Positions 34,186 through 43,969 are shown, counted from the stretch's first letter. The stretch is 64,000 nucleotides of DNA from Jeotgalibaca dankookensis (GCF_002005405.1 NZ_CP019728.1:1550001-1614000), one strand, 5' to 3'. The notes: generated by a model not told the origin, from the sequence alone. Numbers and translations: made by a program.

Positions 34186-35733
34186 ATGAAAAAATTAGTA
34201 GATAGTCAACAGATGAGAGCGATTGATACGTACGCAATTGAAACAATCGGGATTCCCTCACTTGTGTTAATGGAAAATGCGGCCAACCAAGTGGTCAAGA
34301 CAATGGAATCAAAAATTGATAGCGAAGATATTATTCTGGTCGTAAATGGATCAGGTAATAACGGTGGAGACGGTCTTGCTATCGCAAGGATTCTCTTAAA
34401 TCGTGGCTACCAAGTAGATGTTTTTTTTGCGGGTAAATTAAACCATCTATCAAACGAAACACAAAAGCAATTAACTATCCTGGAAAACTTAGATATGGTT
34501 ATCTGGACTTCCCTAGATGAGGTAGAATTTGATCATTATACTGTTTTGGTCGATGCTTTATATGGAATTGGATTGACCGGTACTGTCACTGATGCTAGTT
34601 ATGCAATTATTGAACGAATGAACCAACATCATGGTCTGACTTACGCCGTTGACATGCCTTCTGGTATTTCAGCGGATGATGGCAAGGTAAAAGGAATAGC
34701 GGTGAAAGCAGACTATACGATTACTTTTGGAGAGGAAAAGTTAGGCCAGATTCTTTACCCAGGTGGTCAGTATTGCGGCCAGCTCATTCTTGCTGACATA
34801 GGTTTTCCGCCTCATGCTGCGCCAGTTATTCACTCTGATTTTTATCGTTATGACAGAACAGATTTAAAACGATTACCTAAAAGAGATGCATATACACATA
34901 AAGGTTCCTTTGGGAGAGTTCTGGTAGTGGCCGGCTCAGAAAACATGAGTGGTGCGGCCTTCTTTTCGGCTAAAGCTGCTTACCGTACTGGAGCTGGCTT
35001 AGTAGAAATTTTGACAGTTGATGCTAACCGTACTATTTTACAAGCGCAATTGCCTGAAGCAATTTTAACTACATATAATCCCGAAGAGTTAGATAGTAAA
35101 GAAGAAAAGAACGCTATCAAAAAGGCAGTTGAGCGAGCTTCTTCTATTGTTGTAGGTCCAGGTTTAGGAACTTCCCACAACTCTCAAAAGCTACTTGGTT
35201 TAATGAGTCTGTATGCTGATGTTCCAGTTGTTATGGACGCTGATGCGATTAATATTGCTAGTAATTATTATAATACCTTCCCACTGATGCGAAATAACAC
35301 TTATACACGGATAAATGAACTTTCAAATTCGCTACCCGCCGGTTCCATTGTAACCCCGCACATGAAGGAGTTTGCTCGACTGACTGATCAACCTATGTCG
35401 GTTGTTCAAGAAGATTTATTAGAAATTACGGATATTTGTACGAAAGATTCGCATTTAGTTTTTGCTATTAAGGATGCACGTAGTATGGTAGCTCATGATT
35501 CACAGCGTTATCTTAATTACTCTGGGAATAACGGTATGGCAACTGCTGGTTCTGGAGACGTCTTGACTGGCATTATGGCTGGATTAATTGCACAAGGGTT
35601 GCCATCTTTTGAAGCAGCTAAATTGGGCTCCTACGTTCACGGTTTAGCAGGAGATTACGCCTCTCAAAAATTAAGCTCTTACAGTGTGATGGCTTCTGAT
35701 TTAATTGACTCCTTAAGTGATGTTTTTTTATAG
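34186..35733 (+). CDS. nnr: Bifunctional NAD(P)H-hydrate epimerase / ADP-dependent dehydratase
   Basis: This 515-residue two-domain protein repairs hydrated NAD(P)H. The N-terminal YjeF epimerase (about 1-210) shows NGSGNNGGDGLAIAR and DMPSGISADDG. The C-terminal ribokinase-like dehydratase (about 225-515) shows GRVLVVAGSENMSGAAFFSA and the active-site loop NGMATAGSGDVLTG. The fused arrangement is common in bacteria. GAGGAGGG precedes the ATG. The gene stands alone, ending in a terminator. Confidence 0.92.
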   Translation: MKKLVDSQQMRAIDTYAIETIGIPSLVLMENAANQVVKTMESKIDSEDIILVVNGSGNNGGDGLAIARILLNRGYQVDVFFAGKLNHLSNETQKQLTILENLDMVIWTSLDEVEFDHYTVLVDALYGIGLTGTVTDASYAIIERMNQHHGLTYAVDMPSGISADDGKVKGIAVKADYTITFGEEKLGQILYPGGQYCGQLILADIGFPPHAAPVIHSDFYRYDRTDLKRLPKRDAYTHKGSFGRVLVVAGSENMSGAAFFSAKAAYRTGAGLVEILTVDANRTILQAQLPEAILTTYNPEELDSKEEKNAIKKAVERASSIVVGPGLGTSHNSQKLLGLMSLYADVPVVMDADAINIASNYYNTFPLMRNNTYTRINELSNSLPAGSIVTPHMKEFARLTDQPMSVVQEDLLEITDICTKDSHLVFAIKDARSMVAHDSQRYLNYSGNNGMATAGSGDVLTGIMAGLIAQGLPSFEAAKLGSYVHGLAGDYASQKLSSYSVMASDLIDSLSDVFL

Positions 35734-35735
35734 AA

Positions 35736-35774
35736 AAAAGAGCGAAGGCAAATTAAATTGTCCTCGCTCTTTTC
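35736..35774. terminator. Terminator between nnr and the adenosyltransferase gene
   Basis: AAAAGAGCGAAGG (35736-35748) pairs with CCTCGCTCTTTT (35763-35774) with one mismatch. The genes converge here, so it may act both ways. Confidence 0.72.
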
Positions 35775-35792
35775 TATTTTAATGATTTATTA

Positions 35793-36389
35793 TTATTTCC
35801 TTTTTTCTTTGGATACGTGAAACACTCTTTCACTGCGTTCATAAGGAACGTCTTCTATTCCTTGACGTGTGTTCATCAGACGAGCAACCACGAAGAAATA
35901 ATCAGATAAGCGGTTTATAAATTTTAAAACGGATGGATTGACTTGTTCTGGTTCAGCTTGCATAAAAGTCACTATTTTACGTTCCACATTACGTGTTTCT
36001 GTTCTTAAAACATGGAGCCAACTTGCCGACTCACTACCTCCAGGAATAATGAAATACATAATTTCTGGTAATTCAGGGTCGTAATGATCAATGCGCCCTT
36101 CTAACCAAGTTACATGCTCGCCGGTAATTTTATAATCCCGATGTCCATTGGGTATAGACAAATCTGATGTACAATCAAATAAAAACTGTTGAATGGTACG
36201 TAAGTCTTTGCGAATATCTTCTGAATGTCCGTCTTTTATGAGAGATGCTTCGACCAGACCGCACCAAGAATTAATATGATCCACTTCGCCGAACGCATCT
36301 ATTCGCGCATCATTTTTCTCAACAGCTTGTCCGCCTCCAATGCGCGTTCTGCCTTTATCTCCTGTTCGTGTATAGATCGATGGTTTCAT
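35793..36389 (-). CDS. ATP:cob(I)alamin adenosyltransferase, PduO type
   Basis: The 198-residue protein has the N-terminal ATP-binding signature YTRTGDKGRTRIGGG, then FGEVDHINSWCG, and the helix RTETRNVERK with the Arg and Glu conserved in PduO-type enzymes. It converts cob(I)alamin and ATP to adenosylcobalamin. No B12-dependent enzyme or corrinoid transporter lies nearby, so it likely serves dispersed users such as a diol dehydratase, ethanolamine lyase or ribonucleotide reductase elsewhere. GGAG precedes the ATG. Confidence 0.88.
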   Translation of the reverse strand: MKPSIYTRTGDKGRTRIGGGQAVEKNDARIDAFGEVDHINSWCGLVEASLIKDGHSEDIRKDLRTIQQFLFDCTSDLSIPNGHRDYKITGEHVTWLEGRIDHYDPELPEIMYFIIPGGSESASWLHVLRTETRNVERKIVTFMQAEPEQVNPSVLKFINRLSDYFFVVARLMNTRQGIEDVPYERSERVFHVSKEKRK

Positions 36390-36497
36390 TTATCGCTTCA
36401 CTCCTTTTTATTTATCATACCAGATTTTAATATTAAAATGAGTGTTTGTGGTTTTATATGCTAGAATAAAGAAAATAATTACTAAAGGAGTGTTTAT

Positions 36498-37685
36498 ATG
36501 GTTGAACAAGAAAAAAAATCGTCTACCAGTTTTCTTAAAAGCTCCAAATTCATGCAATTTTTCGGAGGCAAAAACCTTCTTTTTTCCTTAACGGCTTTTA
36601 TTCTAATTGGTCTGTTAATCATGGTTTACCAGCAAATAGCTTTTATCTTTTACCCATTACGCGTTATATTCTCAACTATTGTGACGCCAATTGTTCTGGC
36701 TATTATCTTCTTTTATATTCTGAACCCACTCGTATCTTTTCTAGAAAAAAAGAAAATAGGTCGTATTTGGGGAACGATCATTGCATTTCTTGGCGTTATC
36801 CTTTTAATTGCGGCTGGAATTTTATCGGTTGTCCCAATATTGACAGAGCAAATTACTGATTTCGCAAGTGATTTCCCTGAATATATTCAGGGACTAAATC
36901 AAAATTTTAAAGAGTTTTTTGTTGGGAGTCAATTTGAAACTTATTTTAACGATATGATTGGGAGTTTGGACTCACGTATTAGTGAAGCCCCCGGGGAAAT
37001 TTGGAATTGGATTTCCAGCTCTTCTCAGCAAATTTTTGATGTCTTTTCCACTATTTCGAATGTTGTCGTTGCTGTTGTTACTTTTCCAATTATTCTCTTT
37101 TTTATGCTGGCTGACCGCGGGAAATTCAAACCTTTTATTATGCAGTATACACCGCCTGTCTTTCGTAAAGATTTAGTAACCATTGGGCGACGTATCAGTG
37201 AAGTCTTAAGTTCTTATGTTGTCGGGGTGGCCCTAGTGGCATTGAGTTTAGGAGTCATTTTATTTTTTGGTTACCTGATTATTGGGCTTGATTATGCCTT
37301 CGTTCTAGCGGTAATTGCAACCATCACTGCTGTTATTCCTTTTATTGGTGCAACCATTGGGATTATTCCAGCCATTATTGTCGCTGCCTTTACCTCCCCT
37401 GCTATGCTTATCAAGATGATTGTCGTTTGGGTGGTTGCTCAAGCCGTTCAAGGGAATATTATTGAGCCAAATATTATGGGTAAAAAGCTGAAAATACATC
37501 CACTGACTATCATTATCGTCTTACTGATTATGGGCAACCTTTTAGGTATTGTCGGTATGATACTCGGAGTTCCTATTTTTGCTGTTGCACAAGTCTTGTT
37601 CGAATATATATTCAATAAGTTTAGAAAACATTATAATCGTTATTATGGCAATGTTGCTGGACGATTTGAAATTGAAGAAGAATAA
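36498..37685 (+). CDS. AI-2E family transporter (PerM/YtvI-like permease)
   Basis: The 395-residue membrane protein has a basic N-terminus, hydrophobic segments near residues 30-55, 60-85 and 90-115, a soluble loop (115-190), then at least five further segments including QGNIIEPNIMGKKLKIHP, the family hallmark. Family members have been proposed as autoinducer-2 exporters or Na+/H+ antiporters; the substrate here is unknown. AAAGGAG precedes the ATG. It is monocistronic with a terminator directly behind it. Confidence 0.87.
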   Translation: MVEQEKKSSTSFLKSSKFMQFFGGKNLLFSLTAFILIGLLIMVYQQIAFIFYPLRVIFSTIVTPIVLAIIFFYILNPLVSFLEKKKIGRIWGTIIAFLGVILLIAAGILSVVPILTEQITDFASDFPEYIQGLNQNFKEFFVGSQFETYFNDMIGSLDSRISEAPGEIWNWISSSSQQIFDVFSTISNVVVAVVTFPIILFFMLADRGKFKPFIMQYTPPVFRKDLVTIGRRISEVLSSYVVGVALVALSLGVILFFGYLIIGLDYAFVLAVIATITAVIPFIGATIGIIPAIIVAAFTSPAMLIKMIVVWVVAQAVQGNIIEPNIMGKKLKIHPLTIIIVLLIMGNLLGIVGMILGVPIFAVAQVLFEYIFNKFRKHYNRYYGNVAGRFEIEEE

Positions 37686-37713
37686 AAAAAGAAGCTTTTA
37701 GCTTCTTTTTTTT
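37686..37713 (+). terminator. Terminator after the AI-2E family gene
   Basis: AAAGAAGC, loop TTTTA, GCTTC and a nine-base T-run directly follow the stop codon. Confidence 0.75.
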
Positions 37714-37718
37714 GCCTA

Positions 37719-37860
37719 TTCATCACTAACATATTAAATAAAGATGCTAGTGATGAAAATGATGACTATTTCATCATTAGCGATTATATTTTGCTTACTT
37801 ATGATAAATTATCGCTATTTTTCATCATAAGCACCTATGTTTAACTTTCTAATGATGAAG
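37719..37860. repeat. Second cluster of TAATGATGAA-type repeats
   Basis: Copies of the unit seen at 11169-11310 recur in mixed orientation: TTCATCACTA (37719-37728), GCTAGTGATGAAAA (37746-37759), TTTCATCATTAGC (37769-37781), a degenerate TTATGATAAA near 37800, TTTTCATCATAAGC (37819-37832) and TCTAATGATGAAG (37848-37860). The overall span is again 142 bp, and the cluster again lies downstream of a gene for a membrane transporter. Confidence 0.72.
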
Positions 37861-37891
37861 ATTTCTTCTACAGCGAGGATATTAGTCTTTT

Positions 37892-38251
37892 TTATTTTTT
37901 CATTTCATCTATTCGATTAACCAGCTTACTTTTTTCACTATTTTCGATTTCCCAGTGGATGACAAAGGTTAGAATCACACGCAACACAACGATTGCTGCT
38001 AAAATAACAAATTCATCTAAGGTCTGGATTACAACTGTTTTGAGAATCTCAGCAGCTAATTTAAATTCTAAACTATATGCCAGTGCTTTGGCTAAATCCA
38101 ATTTCGGATCAGAAGCCATGAGATTTCCACGGGAAAGGAGAAAGAAAAACAGCGACCGCACAACTCCATAAATAATAATCAAGACACCAATCAATTCAAT
38201 AATAGCGGATATAACGGGGATAATTAAAACTAACAGGGCATGTACATCCAT
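37892..38251 (-). CDS. DUF1622 membrane protein
   Basis: The small integral membrane protein of 119 residues has three hydrophobic segments (about 5-30, 65-80, 82-100). The middle motif DLAKALAYSLEFKLAAEILKT is typical of the DUF1622 family, whose function is unknown. GAGGGAATC precedes the ATG. It is convergent with the AI-2E family gene across the repeat cluster. Confidence 0.82.
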   Translation of the reverse strand: MDVHALLVLIIPVISAIIELIGVLIIIYGVVRSLFFFLLSRGNLMASDPKLDLAKALAYSLEFKLAAEILKTVVIQTLDEFVILAAIVVLRVILTFVIHWEIENSEKSKLVNRIDEMKK

Positions 38252-38317
38252 TTTGATTCCCTCTTTTCATTATACTCTTATGTCTTTATTCTACCTGAAC
38301 AACCTTTATATTCAATA

Positions 38318-38357
38318 AAATAAAAAGTTAGCAATAGCGTGTCAGGCTATTGCTAAC
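38318..38357 (-). terminator. Terminator of topB
   Basis: GTTAGCAATAGC (38327-38338) and GCTATTGCTAAC (38346-38357) form a perfect 12-bp stem. TTTTTATTTTATT follows on the minus strand. Confidence 0.82.
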
Positions 38358-38364
38358 TCCTTCT

Positions 38365-40554
38365 TTAATCGTCTAATTTCAGTCCTTTTAAAGCATCAAA
38401 TAGGGCATTATTGAGTGGTTCTTCTTTTTCTTGCTTGTTTAAAAACTTTCTTACATCACGTTTATCGGCTTTTTTACTGCTTTGTTTTTTTCTTTGTTGA
38501 AAAGCAGATAGTTTTTCGCGGAAGCCACAATTTTTACATACAAACATTTGGCCATCCCCTTCACCCACCATTTCGAGTTTTTTATGACATTGTGGACAGC
38601 GTGCATTGGTTAGACGCGAAATATTTTTACGATGACCACATTCTCGATCCTGACAAACTAGCATTTTGCCTTTTTTACCGGTTACTTCCAACATTGGCTT
38701 TCCACAATCGGGACAAGGTTTACTGGTCAGATTATCATGCTTAAATTTGGCATCACTCTGTTTTATTTCAGAGACAATTTTTTTAGTATAAGTTTTCATT
38801 TCTTGAATAAAGGTATCTTTGTCCAGTTGACCTTTGGCAATTTTTTCAAGGCGTAATTCCCAATCTCCTGTTAATTCTGGTGATTTTAATTCAGAAGGAA
38901 CGAGTTCTAAGAGTTGACGTCCTTTGCCAGTAGTATGAATACTATTTCCGCGTTTTTCAATCATAAATGAGCTAAATAGTTTATCAATAATATCGGCGCG
39001 CGTTGCAACAGTACCCAGTCCACCTGTTTCTCTTAAGGTTTGAGCTAACTTTTTATCTGAAGAAGCCATATATTTAGCAGGATTTTCCATAGCTGTTAAT
39101 AAAGTCGCTTCTGTAAAATAAGCAGGTGGTTTGGTTTGCCCACTGGTTTCATTTAATACACGAATGGATAATTTTTCACCTTTATGAAGCTGTGGCAATA
39201 ACTGGTTTTTTACATCTCCATCAGATTCATTATCTTCTTCGTCTTGGTTGTAAACATCACGCCAGCCTGCTTCAATAATGGTTTTTCCTTTTGCAACAAA
39301 GCTTTCACCTGCTAGGCTCGTTTCCAATGTAACTTCTTCCCATATTTCACTTGGAGATAGAGCAACTAAGAAACGTTTGACAACCAAATCATAGATTTTC
39401 CGCTCTCGGTCACTCAGATTTTGGATCGGAACCCTTTCTTCGGTAGGAATAATCGCATGATGGTCCGAAACTTTACTGTCGTCTACAAAAGACTTATTGG
39501 TTTTAATTGGTTGATTTACTAGCTTATTAGCTAACGGACGGTAAGCAGGAATAGCAATTGCTTTGAGTCGATCCGGAATCGTTGCTACAATATCTTGAGA
39601 TAAAAAGCGAGAATCTGTCCGTGGATAGGTCAAAAGTTTATGACGTTCATAAAGCGTCTGCATGAGATTCAAGGTTTCCTTAGCTGAGTAACCAAAGAAA
39701 CGGTTCGCATCCCTTTGTAGCTCAGTTAAATCATAGAGTCCCGGTGCAGGCGTTTTTTTACGCTTACTAGTAAGTGACTCAATTGTTGCAGCTTGATTCC
39801 CTATTTTTTTTTGTATCATTTGAATGTCATCTCGATCAAATGAGCGCGTATTATTATTTTTATCGCGCCAAATTAATTTCAAGCCTTGATCAGTTTGCGC
39901 CTCCAAACCATAATAGTTTTTTGGTTGGAACTTCTTGATTTCTTCTTCGCGCTGTTGGATAATTGCTACCACTGGCGTTTGAACACGTCCACAGTTAAGT
40001 TGTGCGTTATGTTTCGTTGTTAACGCACGCGTTGCATTCAAACCGATATACCAATCGGCTTCGGACCTAGCAACTGCTGACTGGTATAAATTTTCATAAT
40101 TTTTACCAGGTTTTAGGTTATTAAAACCATCCTTAATGGCTTTATCTGTTACAGATGATATCCACAAACGTTTGATAGGCTTATGGACATTGGCTTTTTC
40201 AATCGTCCAACGCGCAACAAGTTCTCCTTCGCGTCCTGCATCGGTTGCAATAATAATTTCATTAACATCTTTACGATTAAGTTGTTGCTTGACCGCATTG
40301 TACTGCTTACTGGTTTGTTTAATAACTGTTAGTTTTAAATCTTGGGGTAACATAGGTAAATCATTTAAATTCCAAGTTTTATATTTTTTATCGTAGTGTT
40401 CTGGTTCGGCTAAAGTAACCAAGTGGCCGAGCGCCCATGTCACAATATAACGATCGCCTTCCAGATAGCCTTGCCCTTTTTTATTGCATTTTAAAACACG
40501 CGCAATATCGCGTGCAACTGATGGTTTCTCAGCTAATACGACACTTTTTTGCAT
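38365..40554 (-). CDS. topB: DNA topoisomerase III
   Basis: This ~729-residue type IA topoisomerase has an N-terminal TOPRIM domain (VVLAEKPSVARDIARVL, ATDAGREGEL) and the active-site motif LLTYPRTDSRFLS with the catalytic Tyr near residue 310. Two C-terminal zinc ribbons (CPDCGKP...CQDREC and CPQCHKK...CKNCG) are followed by a basic tail. It decatenates DNA and resolves recombination intermediates. I chose ATG 40554 from the conserved N-terminus, although AAAGGG lies 13 nt upstream; a TTG at 40566 is too close to that site. Confidence 0.93.
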   Translation of the reverse strand: MQKSVVLAEKPSVARDIARVLKCNKKGQGYLEGDRYIVTWALGHLVTLAEPEHYDKKYKTWNLNDLPMLPQDLKLTVIKQTSKQYNAVKQQLNRKDVNEIIIATDAGREGELVARWTIEKANVHKPIKRLWISSVTDKAIKDGFNNLKPGKNYENLYQSAVARSEADWYIGLNATRALTTKHNAQLNCGRVQTPVVAIIQQREEEIKKFQPKNYYGLEAQTDQGLKLIWRDKNNNTRSFDRDDIQMIQKKIGNQAATIESLTSKRKKTPAPGLYDLTELQRDANRFFGYSAKETLNLMQTLYERHKLLTYPRTDSRFLSQDIVATIPDRLKAIAIPAYRPLANKLVNQPIKTNKSFVDDSKVSDHHAIIPTEERVPIQNLSDRERKIYDLVVKRFLVALSPSEIWEEVTLETSLAGESFVAKGKTIIEAGWRDVYNQDEEDNESDGDVKNQLLPQLHKGEKLSIRVLNETSGQTKPPAYFTEATLLTAMENPAKYMASSDKKLAQTLRETGGLGTVATRADIIDKLFSSFMIEKRGNSIHTTGKGRQLLELVPSELKSPELTGDWELRLEKIAKGQLDKDTFIQEMKTYTKKIVSEIKQSDAKFKHDNLTSKPCPDCGKPMLEVTGKKGKMLVCQDRECGHRKNISRLTNARCPQCHKKLEMVGEGDGQMFVCKNCGFREKLSAFQQRKKQSSKKADKRDVRKFLNKQEKEEPLNNALFDALKGLKLDD

Positions 40555-40645
40555 AATAATAGTCAATCCCTTTCGTTCTCTTAGATTCTGTCATACTATA
40601 CCATAATCATAGAATGACGCGATTTTGGATGCACTTACTAAATAG

Positions 40646-40687
40646 AAAAGGCAGCTTTTCCTCATAAAGGAGGAAAGTTGCCTTTTT
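40646..40687 (-). terminator. Terminator of the tandem AAA ATPase gene
   Basis: AAAAGGCAGCTTTTCCTC (40646-40663) pairs with GAGGAAAGTTGCCTTTTT (40670-40687) apart from one mismatch. On the minus strand it overlaps the stop codon of the ATPase gene and is followed by a short T-run. Confidence 0.78.
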
Positions 40688-43082
40688 AGAATGTTTCTTT
40701 GATATCTTGTGGCAAGAGTGTAAATAGATCTGCTTCTTCATCAAGCGCAAGACGATTACTTTGCTGAAGTTTTGCTTTTTCAAAGAGACTACGGGCAGCA
40801 CGTGCGTTCCCGAAATGTTGATCTCGTTTGCTAAAGCCATCTGCAAAAACTTGTTGTACTTTTTCTTTCGTCTCTTCTGTCACGATAAAACCTTGCTGAT
40901 GCGCAGCCATCACGAAAATTTCGAGTAGCTCATCGCTGCTGTAATCTGGAAAATCTATTGTATAGGCAATACGACTTCGTATTCCAGCGTTCATACTCAG
41001 CATCCGTTCCATTTCAACCGGATAACCAGCCATAATAACAACCAACTTATCGCGGTTATCTTCCATTTCCTTTATCAACGTACTGATTGCTTCAAACCCG
41101 AAATCATTCTGTGAGCCAGAATAAAGAGAGTAAGCCTCATCAATAAAAAGCACCCCACCATAAGCTTCTTTAATTTTCTCAAGCGTTTTGGGCCCTGTTT
41201 GGCCAATATATTGACCGACCAAGTCATCACGGGTTACTTCGATCATATGTCCCCGTTTCAAAACGCCAATTGATTTAAGTATTTGGCTAATTAAACGGGC
41301 AATGGTTGTTTTCCCTGTTCCTGGCTTTCCAGTAAAGACCATGTGAAGCGCTAAATCATTGAGTTGATAGCCGTGTTCTTCGCGGCGCTTCTCAGCTCGA
41401 ACGTAATTAATAATTGATTTTACTTGCTCTTTTACATCATCCAAACCAACTAAAGCCTGTAATTCTCCCATTAAATCTTTAATATCATCTCCGAATAGCT
41501 GTTCAGGATTAATTCCAAAATCCAATGGTTCTAAAATAACCAAATCCTCTTCCGTTACACTCTGGTCGCTTAAACGAAAGGCACGCTCACGCATGGCCGC
41601 TTCCATAATGTTTCGAACTGCGCGAGCATTGGCAAATTGTGGCAAAACTTTTTCTTGGTTAATTCTTACCAAGAAAGCCTTTTCGGCATCTTCTGTCAAT
41701 GTATAATGGTTATTTTCAGCTTGTTTTTTAGCAATAGCTAGTAACTCGTAATCTGTAAAATCATCAAAATTAATTTGCATATTTATACGACTGGATAACC
41801 CAGGATTTGATTTTAATAGTTCCTTCATACCATTGTCATAACCTGCCAAAATAACAATGAAGTCTTTACGATAATCTTCCATCGCTTTAATCAAGACTTC
41901 GAGTGCTTCTGAACCATAATCAGACTGGTCACTCTTTCCTGAAGCTAATGAGTAGGCCTCATCAATAAAGAGCACACCACCCTTAGCAGATTCGATTGCT
42001 TCACGTGTTTTTTGAGCTGTCTGTCCCATGTAGCCACCAACTAAATCAGAACGATCTACTTCAACTAATTGACCCGTTTCTAAAATACCTAAAGCTGCAA
42101 AAATATCCCCTAAAATTCGCGCAACTGTTGTTTTTCCGGTTCCGGGATTTCCTGAAAAAGCGAAATGGTAGCTAGCCTCTTCTTTTTTTTCAATTGACAG
42201 CATGTAAGCACGACGTTTGTCATACTCCATTAATTTAACAATTTGATTTACTTCCCGTTTTACCTCGTCTAAACCAACTAGCTGATTGAGTTCTTCCAAT
42301 GAATGCTCTAAAGAAGGCTTGGTTTTTTTATAAGGTTGACTCGGTTCAAAATTAAAAAAGTCTCCAGACTGTTCGCGTTTATTCTTATTCGGTTGCATGC
42401 TCGCAATTAAGGAAGCAACCTTTGCTGTACTGGGTGATAATGGGCGCGTTTGTTTTAAATACTCAAACATTTTACGACATTCTTCAAAGTCACCATGAAT
42501 GTAATAGGCATAAACGCGGTCGTATTCAATATCATCATCGTAGCCATATTTTTCTGACTCAGCAATCGCTGCTAGTATAGTTTCAACTGGCGCTTCTTTT
42601 TGAAGTAATATTTTCGTTTTTAAACGGTGAGAGGCGTAAGTTTTAGGCCGTTCCTTCAAAATCCCTTCGATTAACTCTAGGGATTTATCTAACTGATTCC
42701 GACCAAAAGCCATTTCAGAAAGGATTTTGGCTGCTTCCCAATTAGAGGAATTAGCTTCATAAGCACGCGCTGCTAAATGTTCTGCATCTTGCGGAAGTTT
42801 TAAATGGTTATAAAGTTGTGCTAATAATACTAAGTAATTATCTTGCGTAGGCTTAAGATCAACCGCTTTTTGAGAAAACGCCATTGCTTTTTGGTAGTCA
42901 TGCCGTTTGAAGTAACTTAAACCCAATAAATAATTAACTTGTGGGTGATCGGGATAGGCTTGAAATGCTTCCCGTAAGGCAGGTAAACTACTCAAGGCCA
43001 TATTTCCTTTAATATTATATTCCATTCCCCGTAAGCGTTCTTCCATAGCTGTTATACCTGCTTCTTTATCAATCAAGTGCAC
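40686..43082 (-). CDS. TPR protein with two CbxX/CfqX-type AAA+ domains
   Basis: The 798-residue cytosolic protein has N-terminal TPR-like helical repeats (about 15-230). Two AAA+ modules follow: GNPGTGKTT near residue 313 with VLFIDEAYSLASG, and GKPGTGKTT near 587 with VLFIDEAYSLYSG. Both resemble SpoVK/CbxX/EccA-type ATPases, and both Walker A and B pairs look intact. The start is GTG 43082 with GGAGG seven bases upstream; a longer frame opens at 43100. Double-CbxX proteins probably remodel protein complexes; the client is unknown. No ESX/type VII secretion genes are visible nearby. Confidence 0.87.
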   Translation of the reverse strand: MHLIDKEAGITAMEERLRGMEYNIKGNMALSSLPALREAFQAYPDHPQVNYLLGLSYFKRHDYQKAMAFSQKAVDLKPTQDNYLVLLAQLYNHLKLPQDAEHLAARAYEANSSNWEAAKILSEMAFGRNQLDKSLELIEGILKERPKTYASHRLKTKILLQKEAPVETILAAIAESEKYGYDDDIEYDRVYAYYIHGDFEECRKMFEYLKQTRPLSPSTAKVASLIASMQPNKNKREQSGDFFNFEPSQPYKKTKPSLEHSLEELNQLVGLDEVKREVNQIVKLMEYDKRRAYMLSIEKKEEASYHFAFSGNPGTGKTTVARILGDIFAALGILETGQLVEVDRSDLVGGYMGQTAQKTREAIESAKGGVLFIDEAYSLASGKSDQSDYGSEALEVLIKAMEDYRKDFIVILAGYDNGMKELLKSNPGLSSRINMQINFDDFTDYELLAIAKKQAENNHYTLTEDAEKAFLVRINQEKVLPQFANARAVRNIMEAAMRERAFRLSDQSVTEEDLVILEPLDFGINPEQLFGDDIKDLMGELQALVGLDDVKEQVKSIINYVRAEKRREEHGYQLNDLALHMVFTGKPGTGKTTIARLISQILKSIGVLKRGHMIEVTRDDLVGQYIGQTGPKTLEKIKEAYGGVLFIDEAYSLYSGSQNDFGFEAISTLIKEMEDNRDKLVVIMAGYPVEMERMLSMNAGIRSRIAYTIDFPDYSSDELLEIFVMAAHQQGFIVTEETKEKVQQVFADGFSKRDQHFGNARAARSLFEKAKLQQSNRLALDEEADLFTLLPQDIKETF

Positions 43083-43320
43083 GGTTCCGCCTCCTTTCAT
43101 TTACTGTTATTTAATAAAATAAACTGTTCTAGTATCCTTACTCATTTTATCATATCTATTCTTTCTTTACCTTATTATAGCTTTGATTTTTTAAGGAGTT
43201 AGCAAACTGATACACATATCCAGACTGTCTACTTTTTTTACAATGGGATTATAACTAAATTAATGTTATCATTAAGGTATAAAAAAAACGTTTTATTGAT
43301 AATAAGAAAGGAGCTTCATT

Positions 43321-43956
43321 ATGTTCTTAAACCGTACAGATGCTGGCAAACAGCTAGCCGAAAAGTTACAGGCATACAAAAATCAAGAGGTCGTTGTTTT
43401 TTCCTTATCTCATGGTGGTGTTCCCATAGGTATTGAAGTCTCCAAAGTATTAGACGCACCATTAGAATTAATTTTTACAAAAAAAATAAAACATCCTTAT
43501 AATCCCGTTTATGCCATTGGCGCGATATCGGAAAATGGTATGTCCATTTATAATGACTCAGAGATTGCTAAAGTAGAAGATGAGTGGTTGGAAAATGAAG
43601 AAGCAAAATTAAAGAATGAAATTAAGTATAGACGCTACAAATTTGGAGACATCAAACATTTTGCAACTGGTAAAACTGCTATTATTGTTGACGATGGCAT
43701 TGCAACAGGTTTTACCATGTTAGCTGCTATTGACGATGTTAAGAAGCAAAATCCAAGTAAGATTGTAGTTGCAATCCCTGTTGTGCCAGAGCAAATGGCT
43801 CAAAAATTAGACCAAGAGGTTGATGAAGTCGTAGCCATTGACCGGACACGAACCTACCAAGGTTCTGTCAGTGCTTATTATGAACAACTAGAAAAACTTT
43901 CTGACGAAGAATTACTCGAGCGCCTTGAATTAATGCGGAGCTCTGATAAGATTTAA
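43321..43956 (+). CDS. Phosphoribosyltransferase-like protein
   Basis: The 211-residue type I phosphoribosyltransferase fold has the PRPP-binding loop AIIVDDGIATGFTM and the N-terminal LSHGGVPIGIEVSK. C-terminal residues beyond 180 are acidic. Members of this group are often annotated as ComF-like or orotate PRTs, but the base substrate is not known. AAAGGAGC precedes the ATG. It is the first gene of a likely operon with the DUF1858 (13-nt gap) and DUF438 genes, an arrangement that hints at a redox or metabolic sensing unit. Confidence 0.83.
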   Translation: MFLNRTDAGKQLAEKLQAYKNQEVVVFSLSHGGVPIGIEVSKVLDAPLELIFTKKIKHPYNPVYAIGAISENGMSIYNDSEIAKVEDEWLENEEAKLKNEIKYRRYKFGDIKHFATGKTAIIVDDGIATGFTMLAAIDDVKKQNPSKIVVAIPVVPEQMAQKLDQEVDEVVAIDRTRTYQGSVSAYYEQLEKLSDEELLERLELMRSSDKI

Positions 43957-43969
43957 CCGAGGTGAAAAA

